Source: Tubulanus polymorphus (Eukaryota; Nemertea; Palaeonemertea; Tubulaniformes; Tubulanidae). Taken from it: 64,000 bases of DNA. The stretch is from assembly GCF_964204645.1 (NCBI RefSeq), contig NC_134032.1, positions 11,464,275 through 11,528,274 on the forward strand. The letters are read 5' to 3'. Below are positions 23,858-34,197 of the stretch, piece by piece. The stretch's first letter is position 1. Each line of letters begins with the position of its first letter. The notes under the pieces are model-generated. The model had not been told where the DNA came from. It ran no database searches and was given only the letters and a program-made list of their open reading frames with translations. The translations under genes were made by a program, and so were the position numbers.

Positions 23858-24136
23858 TAGTTTGTGAAATCAGTCCAATCAGTCTGCTAGTTTATGAAAT
23901 CAGTCCGCTAGTTTGTGGAATCAGTCTGCTAGTTTATGAAATCAGTCTGCTAGTTTGTGAAATCAGTCGCCTAGTTTGTGAAATCAGTCTGCTAGTTGGT
24001 GAAATCAGTATGCTAGTTTATGAAATCAGTCTGCTAGTTTGAGAAATCAGTCTGCTAGTTTGTGGAATCAGTCCGCTAGTTTGTGGAATCAGTCTGCTAG
24101 TTTATGAAATCAATCCACTAGTTTGTCCGCTAGTTT
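23858..24136 (-). repeat. 21-bp minisatellite, mirror of 37446-37683
   Basis: About 13 units of GAAATCAGTCTGCTAGTTTG (20-21 bases) lie beside pseudo-exon M1. The reverse complement follows exon P1 on locus R at the same relative place, so the array predates the inverted duplication. Confidence 0.85.
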
Positions 24137-24139
24137 CCG

Positions 24140-24470
24140 AGTTCCTGAATCGCGAATGTTTCCATGTTGAAATTATGACGCCGTTCCAGGTGACCTTTAC
24201 GATGAGCTTTCTGCGTGAATCTCAAATCACACATGATTTAAACGGACGTTCGCCGGTATGAACACGTTCGTGTCGCGCTAAATCGATAAATCCACGGAAC
24301 TGCTTCTCGCAAAAACGACAGATCTATATTTCTCGGATTTGTCACCAGGTGGAGCTGCTTTCGCTCGACTCGGAGCAGTGATATTTTCCTGATCCGCTGA
24401 TGTTCGTTTTTCTTTACAATATCGGGTATTCATTGATTTCAGCGTTGACGATCACCGCCATATTTGAGAA
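24140..24470 (-). pseudogene. Decayed terminal exon M1, mirror of P1
   Basis: It aligns with P1 through CCACCTGGTGACAAATCC, both fingers and the ending GCGATTCAGGAACTCGG. A 2-base insertion precedes the first Cys, a 4-base deletion removes the first Cys of finger 2, and the acceptor and first residues are gone. The partner P1 is intact. Confidence 0.75.
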
Positions 24471-24479
24471 ACGGCTCAT

Positions 24480-26068
24480 AGCAATGACGACTCGTAAGAA
24501 AGTAAACAAGGGCTGCTTTTGATCTGCTTAAATCTTAAATCCCTCGAAACAACAATGACAACTATTAGACCGGAAAATTGGAGCAAAATTGCAACAAATA
24601 GGAACACAGATAATCAAATAATGCAACTAGGGGTCCAGGGAGACCATGCCCACTTTCAAAGTGGCTTGAATTGCCCGACGATTGGACCATTTCAATACTC
24701 AACGCCCCCTGGCGAACATTTACTGAAACCAATGACCTTGAAATTCACCATGATTATAGAACACGTGATGAGCTACAATTTTTGCAATTAATCGTTGCAA
24801 CGATATATGCCTTGGTACCAATACAAAATGGAGTCTGACAGTAATTCCACTATTCAATACCCCGTGGTGACTACATAGAGAAAAACTAATGACCTTGATA
24901 CTCGCCCCAATTGATCGAAGCGTCTTTAAAATTTCCATGGAAAACTTTTAAAATGTGTGAAAACAATGGCCGCCAGTCAAGGATCTCGATTCTAATCAGC
25001 TGGGCTATTGGGCTGAATATGTGTCTAGCGGAAATAAAAACAAAATATCAAGACAATCTATAGAGCTTCTTCAAAACTTCCCAAAATAACCCATCAACGG
25101 ACAGCCTATGAAAAGTAGACGCAATAGCTTGCAGGAACTCGAGTCCCTGATTTTACTACTAGAACAGTGACACCGACCTATGCACCGACTATTGTTTTGG
25201 GACTGCTAGTATCATCAGGGTCACAAGAAATAAATACAGTTGATAAGGCACATCTGAAATATATGATACATAATTGCGGTCTCTGTACCATGATTCATGA
25301 TCAGAAATCTAGACTTTGGTAGCCACCAGGCAGCCATCTTTGATTTTTCTTGGTGAATATATCATAGGTGCATAACTACAACTGCATGCTCAATGTGCGT
25401 CACCAAGTTTCATCAGAATAAAAAAAAAAGAAAATTGACTAAAAAGATGTCAAAATGGCAGCCATCTTTTAATATTTTTCTTTTAAATTATTCGTAGGTG
25501 CACAACTAAATGGTTAAGACCAGGCGTACTCTGCACGAGATTAACAACGCATAGGCCTATGGATAGGCAGATGTCTGAATCTAGCATATGCTCTTCCTTC
25601 ATTGCGGAGGGTATAATAATAATAATTGAACTCAGCTAAACCTGGTCTGATACCAAGTCACGCCTGTGGAGTCACACCAGCTCCTATTAGGTCAGAAGGT
25701 ATAGAGAAGGTATACACTGGTACAAGGCTCAGTTCGACAGTCCTTCTTTCAGATAGAATTCAAATCCTTTGAGACCAAATGAAGTCCATCATCGACGACT
25801 TGCGAGTTTAAACAATATAGGCATATCGAAAACTTTCAGCTGTCGAACTGAAACCTACGATGTAAAGTATGTATTTTCATGCAGTAACAAGGTACGATAC
25901 TGAATTCTCTATTTCATCTCAAAATCAATTCGAAATAAATTTGTTCACTTAAATCAATTAGAAATGTCTCATTTTTGAAGTCCCAAAAGTATTTATTAAA
26001 TATCATTATTCAATAGCATATCAGGAAGATCAAATTGTTTGAAAATGCTCATGACCAGTTTAAATGAA
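24480..26068. repeat. Intron of locus L with old dispersed repeats
   Basis: No gene seen. The region 24640-25160 repeats phrases such as AACGCCCCCTGGCGAACAT and ACCTTGAAATTCACC, related to 13400-14050. 25300-25500 carries two copies of a motif with GGCAGCCATCTTT. It is probably remains of transposons. Confidence 0.45.
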
Positions 26069-26124
26069 ATTTCATGAACCTTGTTTACTGCATGGGACGA
26101 GCTACAAAAACCACAGATCCGCAA
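26069..26124 (-). promoter_or_regulatory. Conserved intronic block, locus L copy
   Basis: This 56-nt block, about 220 bases past the donor of common exon 2, matches 34141-34197 on locus R with a single 1-base indel (TTGCGGATCTGTGG, TTTTTGTAGCTCGTCC, CATGCAGTAAACAAGG). The intron sequence on both sides does not align. A role in splice choice is inferred. Confidence 0.6.
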
Positions 26125-26342
26125 ACTTAATCGTCAGATATTCTTATTTCTAAAATCAACAGGAAATTTAATCAGTCAACCTTTTAATAGCCAAAAACCA
26201 GAACAGCCTCCAAAAATCTTAATTCAATAATCATCGTTAAACTGGACCAACATAATTCGATTAAGATGCTTGCTTTTTGAATGCGCAAAATGTGTTTTTA
26301 AGACTCGCCACTTGAATAAATAGGATCGCTGTTAACACCTAC

Positions 26343-27533
26343 CTGATTGATCAAAAGCTCCACTTGTTCCCGGTTGTGGATCATGTTGTTGTTGAACGAT
26401 TGGTTGAGTTGAATAATCTTCATCATCTTCGCTTCCTGACGATATTTCAACCGGTTCTATTTTCATCGGTTCATTTTTAATGCTGCCGTAACCTTGGTGA
26501 TGATGTGATTGTTGAAACGGAAGTGTATCGACATCAGCGGTATTCGTATCAGTTAATTTTTCGCTGTATTTTAGTTCGATGTTTTCACCACTGGTGGCGC
26601 CACTAGACATTTCCAATTGTCCGAGGGATGGAGCGGAACTCACTATCGATTCTAATTGTTCTAATGCGTTATCGCAGCTGGAGACCGCCGGGGGCGGGGG
26701 TGTCGATAATCCACTTTCACTCGGCTGTTCGACGTTAGTTCTATTTGTTGATGTCGCGTCAACGTTTGAATCGTCAGGAATCGTAGAATTATCTGATTCC
26801 TCTTCGGCGTTTTTAATACTTTCTAAAGTTGATTCGATTTCGGCGCTCGATAAAATTTCACATCCGGTCGAATCTAGAACTGAAAAATTGACGGTTTCTG
26901 CCGATGCTGAGCTGACCGGAGCTGTTGCCGTCGACGACACAACATTTTCAGATTCATTCAATTGTTGCTGCGATACGACATTGGTAACCGATGGTTTCAA
27001 GTCCATTCCCGATTGTAACAATGTTCTCGGTGATTCACCACCAGGTGGAGCTGGTTTAACGGGTGTTGTTTGTCTAAAAGGACGAGGTGGCGTCCTCTGT
27101 TGTTGAAACTGCGTATTAAGATTGCGAACACTATTAGCCGGTGATATTTGACGGACTCCGGATTGGTTTCCCATATTCATAGGAGGAATGTTCATAGCCG
27201 GTGAAACGTGACGAGGAGGTAAACCTCGTCCTCTTCCTCTTCCGCGACCTCCTCGATTGGGCGTCATCCTCTGTTGAGCTGGTAACAGACCGACCGGTTG
27301 CTGCCCGACAGCCATCATTGTCTGTGATTGTTGAACTCGTTGCTGCGGTAGCGCCCCCGGTACGGCTGCACCTCCTCTCCGACGTTTCACAGCTTTTAAT
27401 ACGTTCTGAGCGACAGTTTTTGTTCTGCTCTGAACTTCAAATCGTCTTTTTTGTCCGGTTTTTGATTGATTCGAGCCGATGTACATAACACCTCCATCTC
27501 CGGACATTTGGTGTATTTGTCCTCTTCTCTGAC
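26343..27533 (-). CDS. Common exon 2 of locus L
   Basis: The acceptor AATGCAG|GT gives G-Q-R-R-G-Q and the donor is TCAG|GTAGGTGT. The exon is 1191 nt, in frame, phase 1 at both ends. It encodes 397 residues, about nine-tenths identical to R: basic patch (QKRRFEV...KAVKRRR), Q-rich stretch, RG repeat (GGRGRGRGRG), Ser/Thr/Gln-rich disordered part, then IKNEP-MKIEP (two SUMO consensus sites of the (I/V)KxEP type) and VEISSGSEDDED (SIM followed by acidic residues). This suggests a nuclear protein regulated through SUMO. Without a terminal exon it reads R-C-stop, so an unspliced or intron-retained form would be a finger-less protein. Confidence 0.87.
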
Positions 27534-27649
27534 CTGCATTGAGACAATTAATTATTTACAGTTACAATCAAATCCCTTTCATCCTACCATTTCTTATCTT
27601 TAAAAGGCCCAAAATCGATGAATTAGAGGTAATAATTATAAAGACGAAC
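27534..27649 (-). other. Intron 1 of locus L
   Basis: 116 bases, GT-AG, between common exons 1 and 2. The homologous introns are 272 bases in R and 329 bases in D; the first 40 bases align among the three copies. Confidence 0.8.
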
Positions 27650-27797
27650 CTTTAGTTTGACGTCGAGACATCCATCTAAACCAGGTATTATCATCAGCAT
27701 CAATAACTAATTCATCTAACCAATCCATGTGTCGACGCAGACAACTTTTAAATGCATCCTCGCGTACGTGCACCTCGACTCCTTCCAACAGCAACAT
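27650..27797 (-). CDS. Common exon 1 of locus L
   Basis: ATG after GTGACGTTAAA; 49 codons plus one base; donor AAAG|GTTCGT. The product matches locus R residue for residue: MLLLEGVEVHVREDAF, then a basic-aromatic segment (CLRRHMDWLDEL) and DADDNTWFRWMSRRQTK. It is too short for a BTB domain and no family is recognised. An upstream non-coding exon may exist; it cannot be placed from sequence alone. Confidence 0.82.
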
Positions 27798-28692
27798 TTT
27801 AACGTCACTTCTCTAACTATCTAACTTCTAAAATTCAACAAATTAAATTTTTTTGAATTCCACGAAAAATTTTGAATACTGGTATATCATTTTCTAAGGC
27901 CATGTTCCAACAGTTCATACAAGCCAAAATACTAGCTGTATAATTTCTTTTTCAGAAGTTACCCAAATCCTGACCCTAACTATTCATCCAAGCTTGCCCT
28001 AATGGCAATATCAAGGGGCATTGTTAAGTGTATGCTTTCAATCGCACAGCTTGAATTTGGAGTATTCTTCTATTCTGCTAGGGGCAGCTGATATGTTACA
28101 AGTGAGGCTGATTTTCAGAGGGGTGGATGTAAAAATAAAAGGGGACGGCGGCCATCCCTCTTAAACCTGTTGTCGGATTCACTCAAAAACCCTTTTCATC
28201 TGTTTCATACTGTATTATTATGATTGGCCAAAGAATGTTCATTTACTCCAGTGGAACCAGAGAAAAGAATCATATGTATTTTTTTTTCAGCTGCAGATTT
28301 GCTCTAGCAAAACATTGCATCTGATTGGCTAAAATAAATACACTGGTAGCCGAGTGGCAACCTGTCCGCCCAAGAAATTTGGGCCGTTTTGGAAACCAAC
28401 GGTGGAAGAGCAACCAGGGTTAGTGTATATTTAAGCTTCGGCAGGAGGACAGTCTAATGGTTCAGAAGAGTAATATTTACAAAACTTAGAAAGTTTATAT
28501 TGATTAATGATTGATTTTTCAGATCAATTCATCGCATCTAAACCAACAAAATTATTGTTGTGAAATATAGCTCTAAAGCCTCTCTTGACTCAAATTTAGT
28601 CTTTAGTTTGGTGTAGGTTAACTGGAGGTACTAAGTACCCCAAAATACAGTAATACAATAGGCCAATACAATAATAATAGGGCCTACATATC

Positions 28693-28734
28693 GGTCATCC
28701 TTATTACCGAGATGACGTATTTTACCGAGATGAA
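28693..28734 (+). repeat. Short dispersed repeat (inverted partner at 9373-9412)
   Basis: About 40 bases nearly identical to the reverse complement of 9373-9412, about 0.9 kb upstream of common exon 1 of locus L. Confidence 0.55.
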
Positions 28735-28967
28735 ATTAAATATAACATATTTATTTGTTCCATATCGATTTTAACACTTGAAATCATATTATATTAGTAA
28801 TAAATGCCTGCTGGAGTCATATTTTACATATTTACATATACATGAAATCTGGCATGGCTGATAAAATGGCCAGTCATCCTCTGAAAGGGTTAACCTTTTA
28901 CTTATATTTGGTTAAAATCAAGCAGTGAAAATCGGTTTGAATGAGTTCTCCTCATAGTGACAACACT

Positions 28968-29105
28968 GACGTACCGATTACGAGTACTATTCATCAATTT
29001 ACAAGCTTAATTAAGCGTGCAAACGGCGTTGAAGCGAGGTCTGCCCAACCCGTCGACTTTTCACTTTTCAGGAGCGGCTACCAGTCTATCATATAGATGA
29101 CGCCA
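28968..29105 (+). repeat. Dispersed repeat, copy 2 (partner at 1486-1626)
   Basis: It matches 1486-1626 in the same orientation over about 138 bases with scattered differences. It ends in ATAGATGACGCCA against GTAGATGGCGCCA. Confidence 0.6.
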
Positions 29106-31033
29106 CAGTACGGACTAGCGCACCTGTTTTAACGCCGGACTCGCTAGCCGCCGCCGGTCTTCTGCGAAACCTTCAACGACAAAATTGTCTAGCTATAGTT
29201 AAAGTTATCAACCCCTAATAACCACATTTGAAAACGATTTCTCCCTGGTCTGTCCACTGCCGCTTCTGCCAGCCAGGCCGGGGAGGTGCCAGTGCTTCCA
29301 AGGTTCAAGCAGGGGGCAGTCTCGAGGTGCACACATCCAAATAGGGCGCTCTGGGGGTTCTCCCCAAGAAAATCTTTTAAAATTAGACGTGCGGGGACGC
29401 GTTCTGGGCACGATCAGAGTCCGGAACCAGAGTCCATTCCATTCAAAACGACCCGCGGCAAACGCACTGAACCGGCCGGCGATGAACGATACAGGACTGC
29501 CGCCGTAAAAATCGCTGGTAATTGTAAACGACGACATAAGCTAACGTATTCTCAGGGATTTTTCACATGCTTATCTTCCGTTCTCACGAAAACGCCAGTC
29601 CATAAAAAAAATCAACGAGGACTTTAGAGGGCCCACGTGCCCCCGTGCACCTCCCGGATCCGCCGTTGTCAAGTTCAAGTTCTACGACGATTTGCCGCTG
29701 CTTAACCATGACTTGGATCTACGAGCAATAATTGCTCGATCAGCTGGATTATGTAATGGCCGCAGCTGAGCACTCGATTTTTATCGCAATTTCTCTCATT
29801 CCACAATGATCAGCTCTTTCTCATATCATTCTCCGGGGCCACTCCTAGACCACACGCAGCTTTTTAGCTACGTAATTCGTTTATCGTTCATTTGACCGCC
29901 ACAGCCTTGATTATGAATGAATAGAACGTAAATGAACACTTTCTGACGATAAATTTGCTATTTTAGAATCAACTGAAATGCCGGCGGGGATGCGGAAAAA
30001 AACTTTTAGCCTAATTTTTGCAATGCTTCATTAAACACAACGACTAGCAGCAAAGTACGTTTTTTGTATAACATTCTCTCATTAGAATAACGTAAACATA
30101 GCTAAGTTGCATGCCTCAATCGCCTCGCTGAGTCCAGCTCCTCCTAGTCGCCTGTCGTACCCGCCGAGGCGTTAGTAGGATACACTTAATGACTCTTAAT
30201 TGTGAACTTCATCCAGACTCTATCGTAGGAGGGCAATAAATCCATATTTATGGGCCATGGGCCGGACAGTGGTCCAATTAGGGCCCAAGCCGTGATAAGT
30301 TCACATTCGTAAAAATTTTGACCTTGTGGCCGGGAATAGTCTGGCCGGCCGGCTTGAATCACGCGTCAGGTAGAGGTACTGAACTGTAAAAACACTAATC
30401 TGTTAATCTACTAATGTCTATAGTAAATACAAAATAACTTATTTTATATACATTATAGAAATTGGATTAATAGATTATCGTTTTTTCATTAATGTTTTTA
30501 CATTTATCTAGACTCTGATACGAGCCCGTGACCATGAGATTGTTGTTCCGAACTGATTCCTACTGCGGCAAGTGAGTCTATGAGACTGGTTCCCGGGTAA
30601 TTATCATAGAGCGTCTCTATCAAGAGTGAAGGGTTGTGGCTTTGTCCTGGGCCGTTTTTCGAGCCTCATTTAACTCGATCTCGAGTAAACTTAGGTAAGT
30701 TGATTGCTCAGTCGTCTGTAGAATATTGTCAAGTTTATTCATGTGAGTTTTGGTGATTTAAAAGCGCTTTTCTGACCAGTGTAGAATCATAGATGCGACG
30801 GGTGCGAAATCTTCCAGATTCGCAACAAAATGGCGACACTTAGTTCTCCCGACCTAGTTTAAGCTAAATCCAATCGTTTAATTATGGCGTCCAGCCACAG
30901 GGGCTTGTAAACTGGATCTCGCGAGGATGGCGCTAAATTTAAACAGCAAATAAATTCAAAATATCACAGAAATACCTTGTGTTGATGTTGTTTATTTATC
31001 CAATAAACAATTGGCTGTTATGGATCAGTATTA

Positions 31034-31519
31034 GGCCAAATAAAAAAAATTAGTTGTTTATAGTCCTCGTCCTTTTTTTCAAAAAGTTGGGTCGGCCGGG
31101 AGGGTTTATTTTTTATTTTAGATCGAGTGTTGTAAATGCGACGATTGATAAAATAAAGCATGTTTTCCATCGACTGGAAGTGTGGCGCCACAAGCAATAC
31201 AAATACAATTCAATTCATAGAACTTTATTAACTTAGATTTTAAAATCGCTCTAAATATGCTCCACAACCGGAAATCCACGCTGTGTACGCTCCATAATCG
31301 AATATTGACTTCAATTTGTTATCCAGTGAACGTACTTCGTCGATCAATAAATTGTTTTGTTTGCTGCTATACTGTCCTACAATCGACATGAAACGGTAGC
31401 TATGGCAAATATTTTCGATTGGAACCAAAATAGAACACAATAAAAAAAAAAAAATTGGGTCGAGTATTTTTCGTAGGGTCGGGCGGGGACGATAAACAAC
31501 TAATTTTTTTTATTTGGCC
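31034..31519. mobile_element. MITE with 35-bp terminal inverted repeats and TTA duplication
   Basis: The left end GGCCAAATAAAAAAAATTAG followed by TTGTTTATAGTCC is repeated inverted at the right end. The element is flanked on both sides by TTA. At 486 bases and without a transposase it fits a non-autonomous DNA transposon; the 3-base TTA target and GGCC terminus are compatible with PIF/Harbinger, which is inference. Confidence 0.75.
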
Positions 31520-31592
31520 TTAGCGGGCGCGACGCCTTACTTTATTAAAATAACAAGGGATGAAACGGCTTCGCTTTTGCCTGTGACCGTAT

Positions 31593-31819
31593 TGATGCGA
31601 CGGAAACCACTGTGCATGCGCAGCAACTTTCCGAAAGGTTAAGATCAGTTCAAGTTCAATTGAAATTCTCGAAAACCTCTGTCAAGCCAAGGCAATCACA
31701 TTTCTGAGGAAAGTATCAATTTTTAAATTGATGTAGAAAAACTATAATGTGTAGTTTGATTGACAGCTCACTAGCACTCGGAAAGTTGCCGCGCATGCGC
31801 AGTGGTTTCCGCCGCATCA
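31593..31819. mobile_element. Second inverted-repeat element, about 227 bp
   Basis: TGATGCGACGGAAACCACTG, TGCATGCGCAGCAACTTTCC at the left is mirrored at the right with three or four differences. The interior is AT-rich and non-coding. A looser match (TGACCGTAT/TGACGGTAT) extends outwards on both sides, so the true ends may lie about 20 bases further out. Confidence 0.7.
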
Positions 31820-32268
31820 GGCTTCCATACCGTCAATAACATAAAAAATTTCCTAGTTTTGTAAAATACATGCGTTTGTTGATGGGCTTGGGTTGGGTTT
31901 TAACTGCAGTTTAGGTCACTGTGAGGCGCTAGTGTTATTAAAGAATAGTGTTATGGTTAGATTAAATACAAAACCTAAATTATTCTTTATTACCAGTAAT
32001 CATTTTCCTGATTGACCTTATATAAAATCAATGAACAATATCCAAAACAATTTAAGTGCAAAGGATAAGGACTTAAGAGGTGGTTATGGAGGTTTGTCGA
32101 GGAGATCGAAGAGGTTTGGGCGTAGGCTACTGGTAGGGTTGGTCTAAGGCGTGATACAACACTTCAGCCCAGCCCTTTTCAGAACTTCTTGTACAATTTT
32201 GAAAAACTACTGAAATTATGAATTTTTTCAATTTTCTGAAGGTAGATCGATAATTGATTGACGTCAAA

Positions 32269-32416
32269 ATGTTGCTGTTGGAAGGTGTCGAGGTGCACGT
32301 ACGCGAGGATGCATTTAAAAGTTGTCTGCGTCGACACATGGATTGGTTAGATGAATTAGTTATTGATGCTGATGATAATACCTGGTTTAGATGGATGTCT
32401 AGACGTCAAACTAAAG
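32269..32416 (+). CDS. Common exon 1 of locus R
   Basis: The start is taken at the ATG shared by all three copies; the TTG-led frame from 32254 has no ATG. It has 49 codons plus one base and donor AAAG|GTTCGT at 32417, phase 1. MLLLEGVEV is followed by a segment rich in His, Arg, Trp and acids. No known domain is recognised. It joins common exon 2 through a split Gly codon. Near-identity among copies, including the decaying one, points to strong constraint on this N-terminus, possibly a partner-binding or dimerising element in the place where lola-type genes carry BTB. Confidence 0.85.
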
Positions 32417-32688
32417 GTTCGTCTTTAAAATCTCAATCCTCAAATTCAGTGATTTTTGGCCTTATAGAACTGTCAATGTATTTAGAAATGGAAGGGGTAT
32501 AAATGGAACTGGTGTACTAAACCAGGTGATAGGATGCTTAGAAAAATTTAAGGGGTAACAATTGGCTTAGTTTAGGTATATATAGACCTATTAGTTATTG
32601 AGGGTCAGAAATATGAAATATTAAGTGACTCTAAAGTAGTTTAATCATTGTTAAGTTCCCTGTCAATATTTGTTTTCTTTGTATTCAG
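32417..32688 (+). other. Intron 1 of locus R
   Basis: 272 bases from GTTCGT to TTGTATTCAG. No feature beyond the splice sites. Confidence 0.8.
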
Positions 32689-33882
32689 GTCAGAGAAGAG
32701 GACAAATGAATCAAATGTCCGGAGATGGAGGTGTTATGTACATCGGAACAAATCAATCAAAAACTGGACAAAAAAGACGATTTGAAGTTCAAAGCAGAAC
32801 AAAAACTGTCGCTCAGAACGTATTAAAAGCCGTGAAACGTCGGAGAGGAGGTGCAGCTGTACCGGGGACGTTACCACAGCAACGAGTTCAATCACAAACA
32901 ATGACGGCTGTCGGGCAGCAACCGATCGGTCTGTTACCAGCTCAACAGAGAATGACGCCCAATCGAGGAGGTCGCGGAAGAGGAAGAGGACGAGGTTTAC
33001 CTCCTCGTCATGTTTCACCAGCTATGAACATTCCTCCCATGAATATGGGAAACCAATCCGGAGTCCGTCAAATATCACCGGCTAATAGTGTTCGTAATCT
33101 CAATACTCAGTTTCAACAACAGAGGACGCCACCTCGTCCTATTACACAGACAACACCCATTAAACCAGCTCCACCTGGTGGTGAATCACCGAGAATATCG
33201 TTACAATCAGGAATAGACTTGAAACCATCGGTTACCAACGTCGTATCGCAGCAACAATTGAATGAATCTGAGAATGTTGTGTCATCGACGGCAACAGCTC
33301 CGGTCAGCTCAGCATCGGCAGAAACTGTCAATTTCTCAGTTCTAGATTCGACAGGATGTGAAATATTATCGAGTGCCGAAATTGAATCGACTTTAGAAAG
33401 TATTAAAAATGCTGAGGAGGAATCGAATGATTCTACGATTCCCGACGATTCAAATGTTGACGCGGCCTCGACGAATCAAAATGAAACTAACACCGAACAG
33501 CCGAGTGAAAGTGGATTATCGACACCCCCGCCCCCGGCGGTCTCCAGCTGCGATAACGCATTAGAACAATTAGAATCAATCGTAAGTTCCGCTCCATCGT
33601 TCGATCAATTAGAACTGTCTAGCAGCGCCACCTGTGGCGAAAACATCGAACTAAAATATAGCGAGCAATTAACTGATACAAACACTGCCAATATCAATAC
33701 GCTTCCATTCCAACAATCGCATCATCACCAAGGTTACGGCAGCGTTAAAAATGAACCGATGAAAATAGAACCGGTTGAAATATCGTCAGGAAGCGACGAT
33801 GATGAAGATTATTCAACTCAACAAATCATGCAGCAACAACATGATCCACAACCGGGAACGAGTGGCGGCTTTAATCATTCTG
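32689..33882 (+). CDS. Common exon 2 of locus R
   Basis: 1194 nt between TATTCAG|GT and TCTG|GTAGGTGT, phase 1 at both ends, so the shared protein is 447 residues plus a split codon. In protein numbering: basic bipartite patch about 78-102 (QKRRFEV...KAVKRRR), Gln-rich 110-140, RG repeat 142-153 (RGRGRGRG), Pro/Gln-rich to 210, Ser/Thr/acidic disordered part to 400, then VKNEP (402-406) and MKIEP (407-411), each psi-K-x-E, and a SIM-like VEISS followed by GSDDDED (412-423). A nuclear regulator that is SUMOylated and/or binds SUMO is the natural reading. Retention of the next intron would add only R-C before a stop. Confidence 0.88.
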
Positions 33883-34140
33883 GTAGGTGTTAACTGCCAT
33901 TTTGTTTATTCAATTATTTATTCATTTAGGGTCAAGTTTTAAAAACCACATTTTGCAAATTCAAAAAAACCACTCATTTGCCATCAATCCAGTTTTGCTT
34001 GGTTAATTGAACAAAAAATTTAGGCCCTTGTTTTTTTTTCAAGTTTTTTTTTTGGTGCTGAGAAATAGAATTCTAATTCCGTATTGATTTTTAAAAAAGA
34101 GGAAATAAAGGTAGCTTTGAGTTACATCGCTAGTTATATT

Positions 34141-34197
34141 TTGCGGATCTGTGGTTTTTGTAGCTCGTCCCATGCAGTAAACAAGGTCTCATGAAAT
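34141..34197 (+). promoter_or_regulatory. Conserved intronic block, locus R copy
   Basis: 57 nt, 258 bases past the common donor, matching 26069-26124 of locus L except for one inserted C. It contains TTTTTGTAG and CATGCAG words that resemble acceptors, and CAGTAAAC. The surrounding intron has diverged beyond alignment. Candidate splice-selection or trans-splicing signal. Confidence 0.6.

Larger units (their letters stand above)
27798..32268. promoter_or_regulatory. Shared upstream region of divergent loci L and R
   Basis: 4.5 kb separates the two head-to-head start codons, so both promoters should lie here, though no TATA box or clear core element can be assigned. A GC-richer part at 29100-29640 could be a promoter island. 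It also holds a dispersed repeat (28968-29105), short repeat 28693-28734, and two inverted-repeat elements. The bases just before each ATG are conserved (GACGT-C/T-A/G-AAATG). Confidence 0.4.

Noticed and set aside
26579-27106. Long plus-strand open frame (175 codons) opposite common exon 2 of locus L
   Set aside because: It is antisense to a conserved, spliced exon, has no domain or splice context, and mirrors the low-complexity composition of the real exon.
29208-29640. Overlapping open frames on both strands in a GC-richer segment
   Set aside because: No start context, splice phase or domain. GC-rich sequence opens frames by chance. A resemblance to U1 snRNA over a few short words was considered but is too weak.
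32269-32416. BTB domain in common exon 1
   Set aside because: A BTB fold needs about 110 residues and has recognisable motifs. Forty-nine residues without them do not fit, although the gene plan is lola-like.
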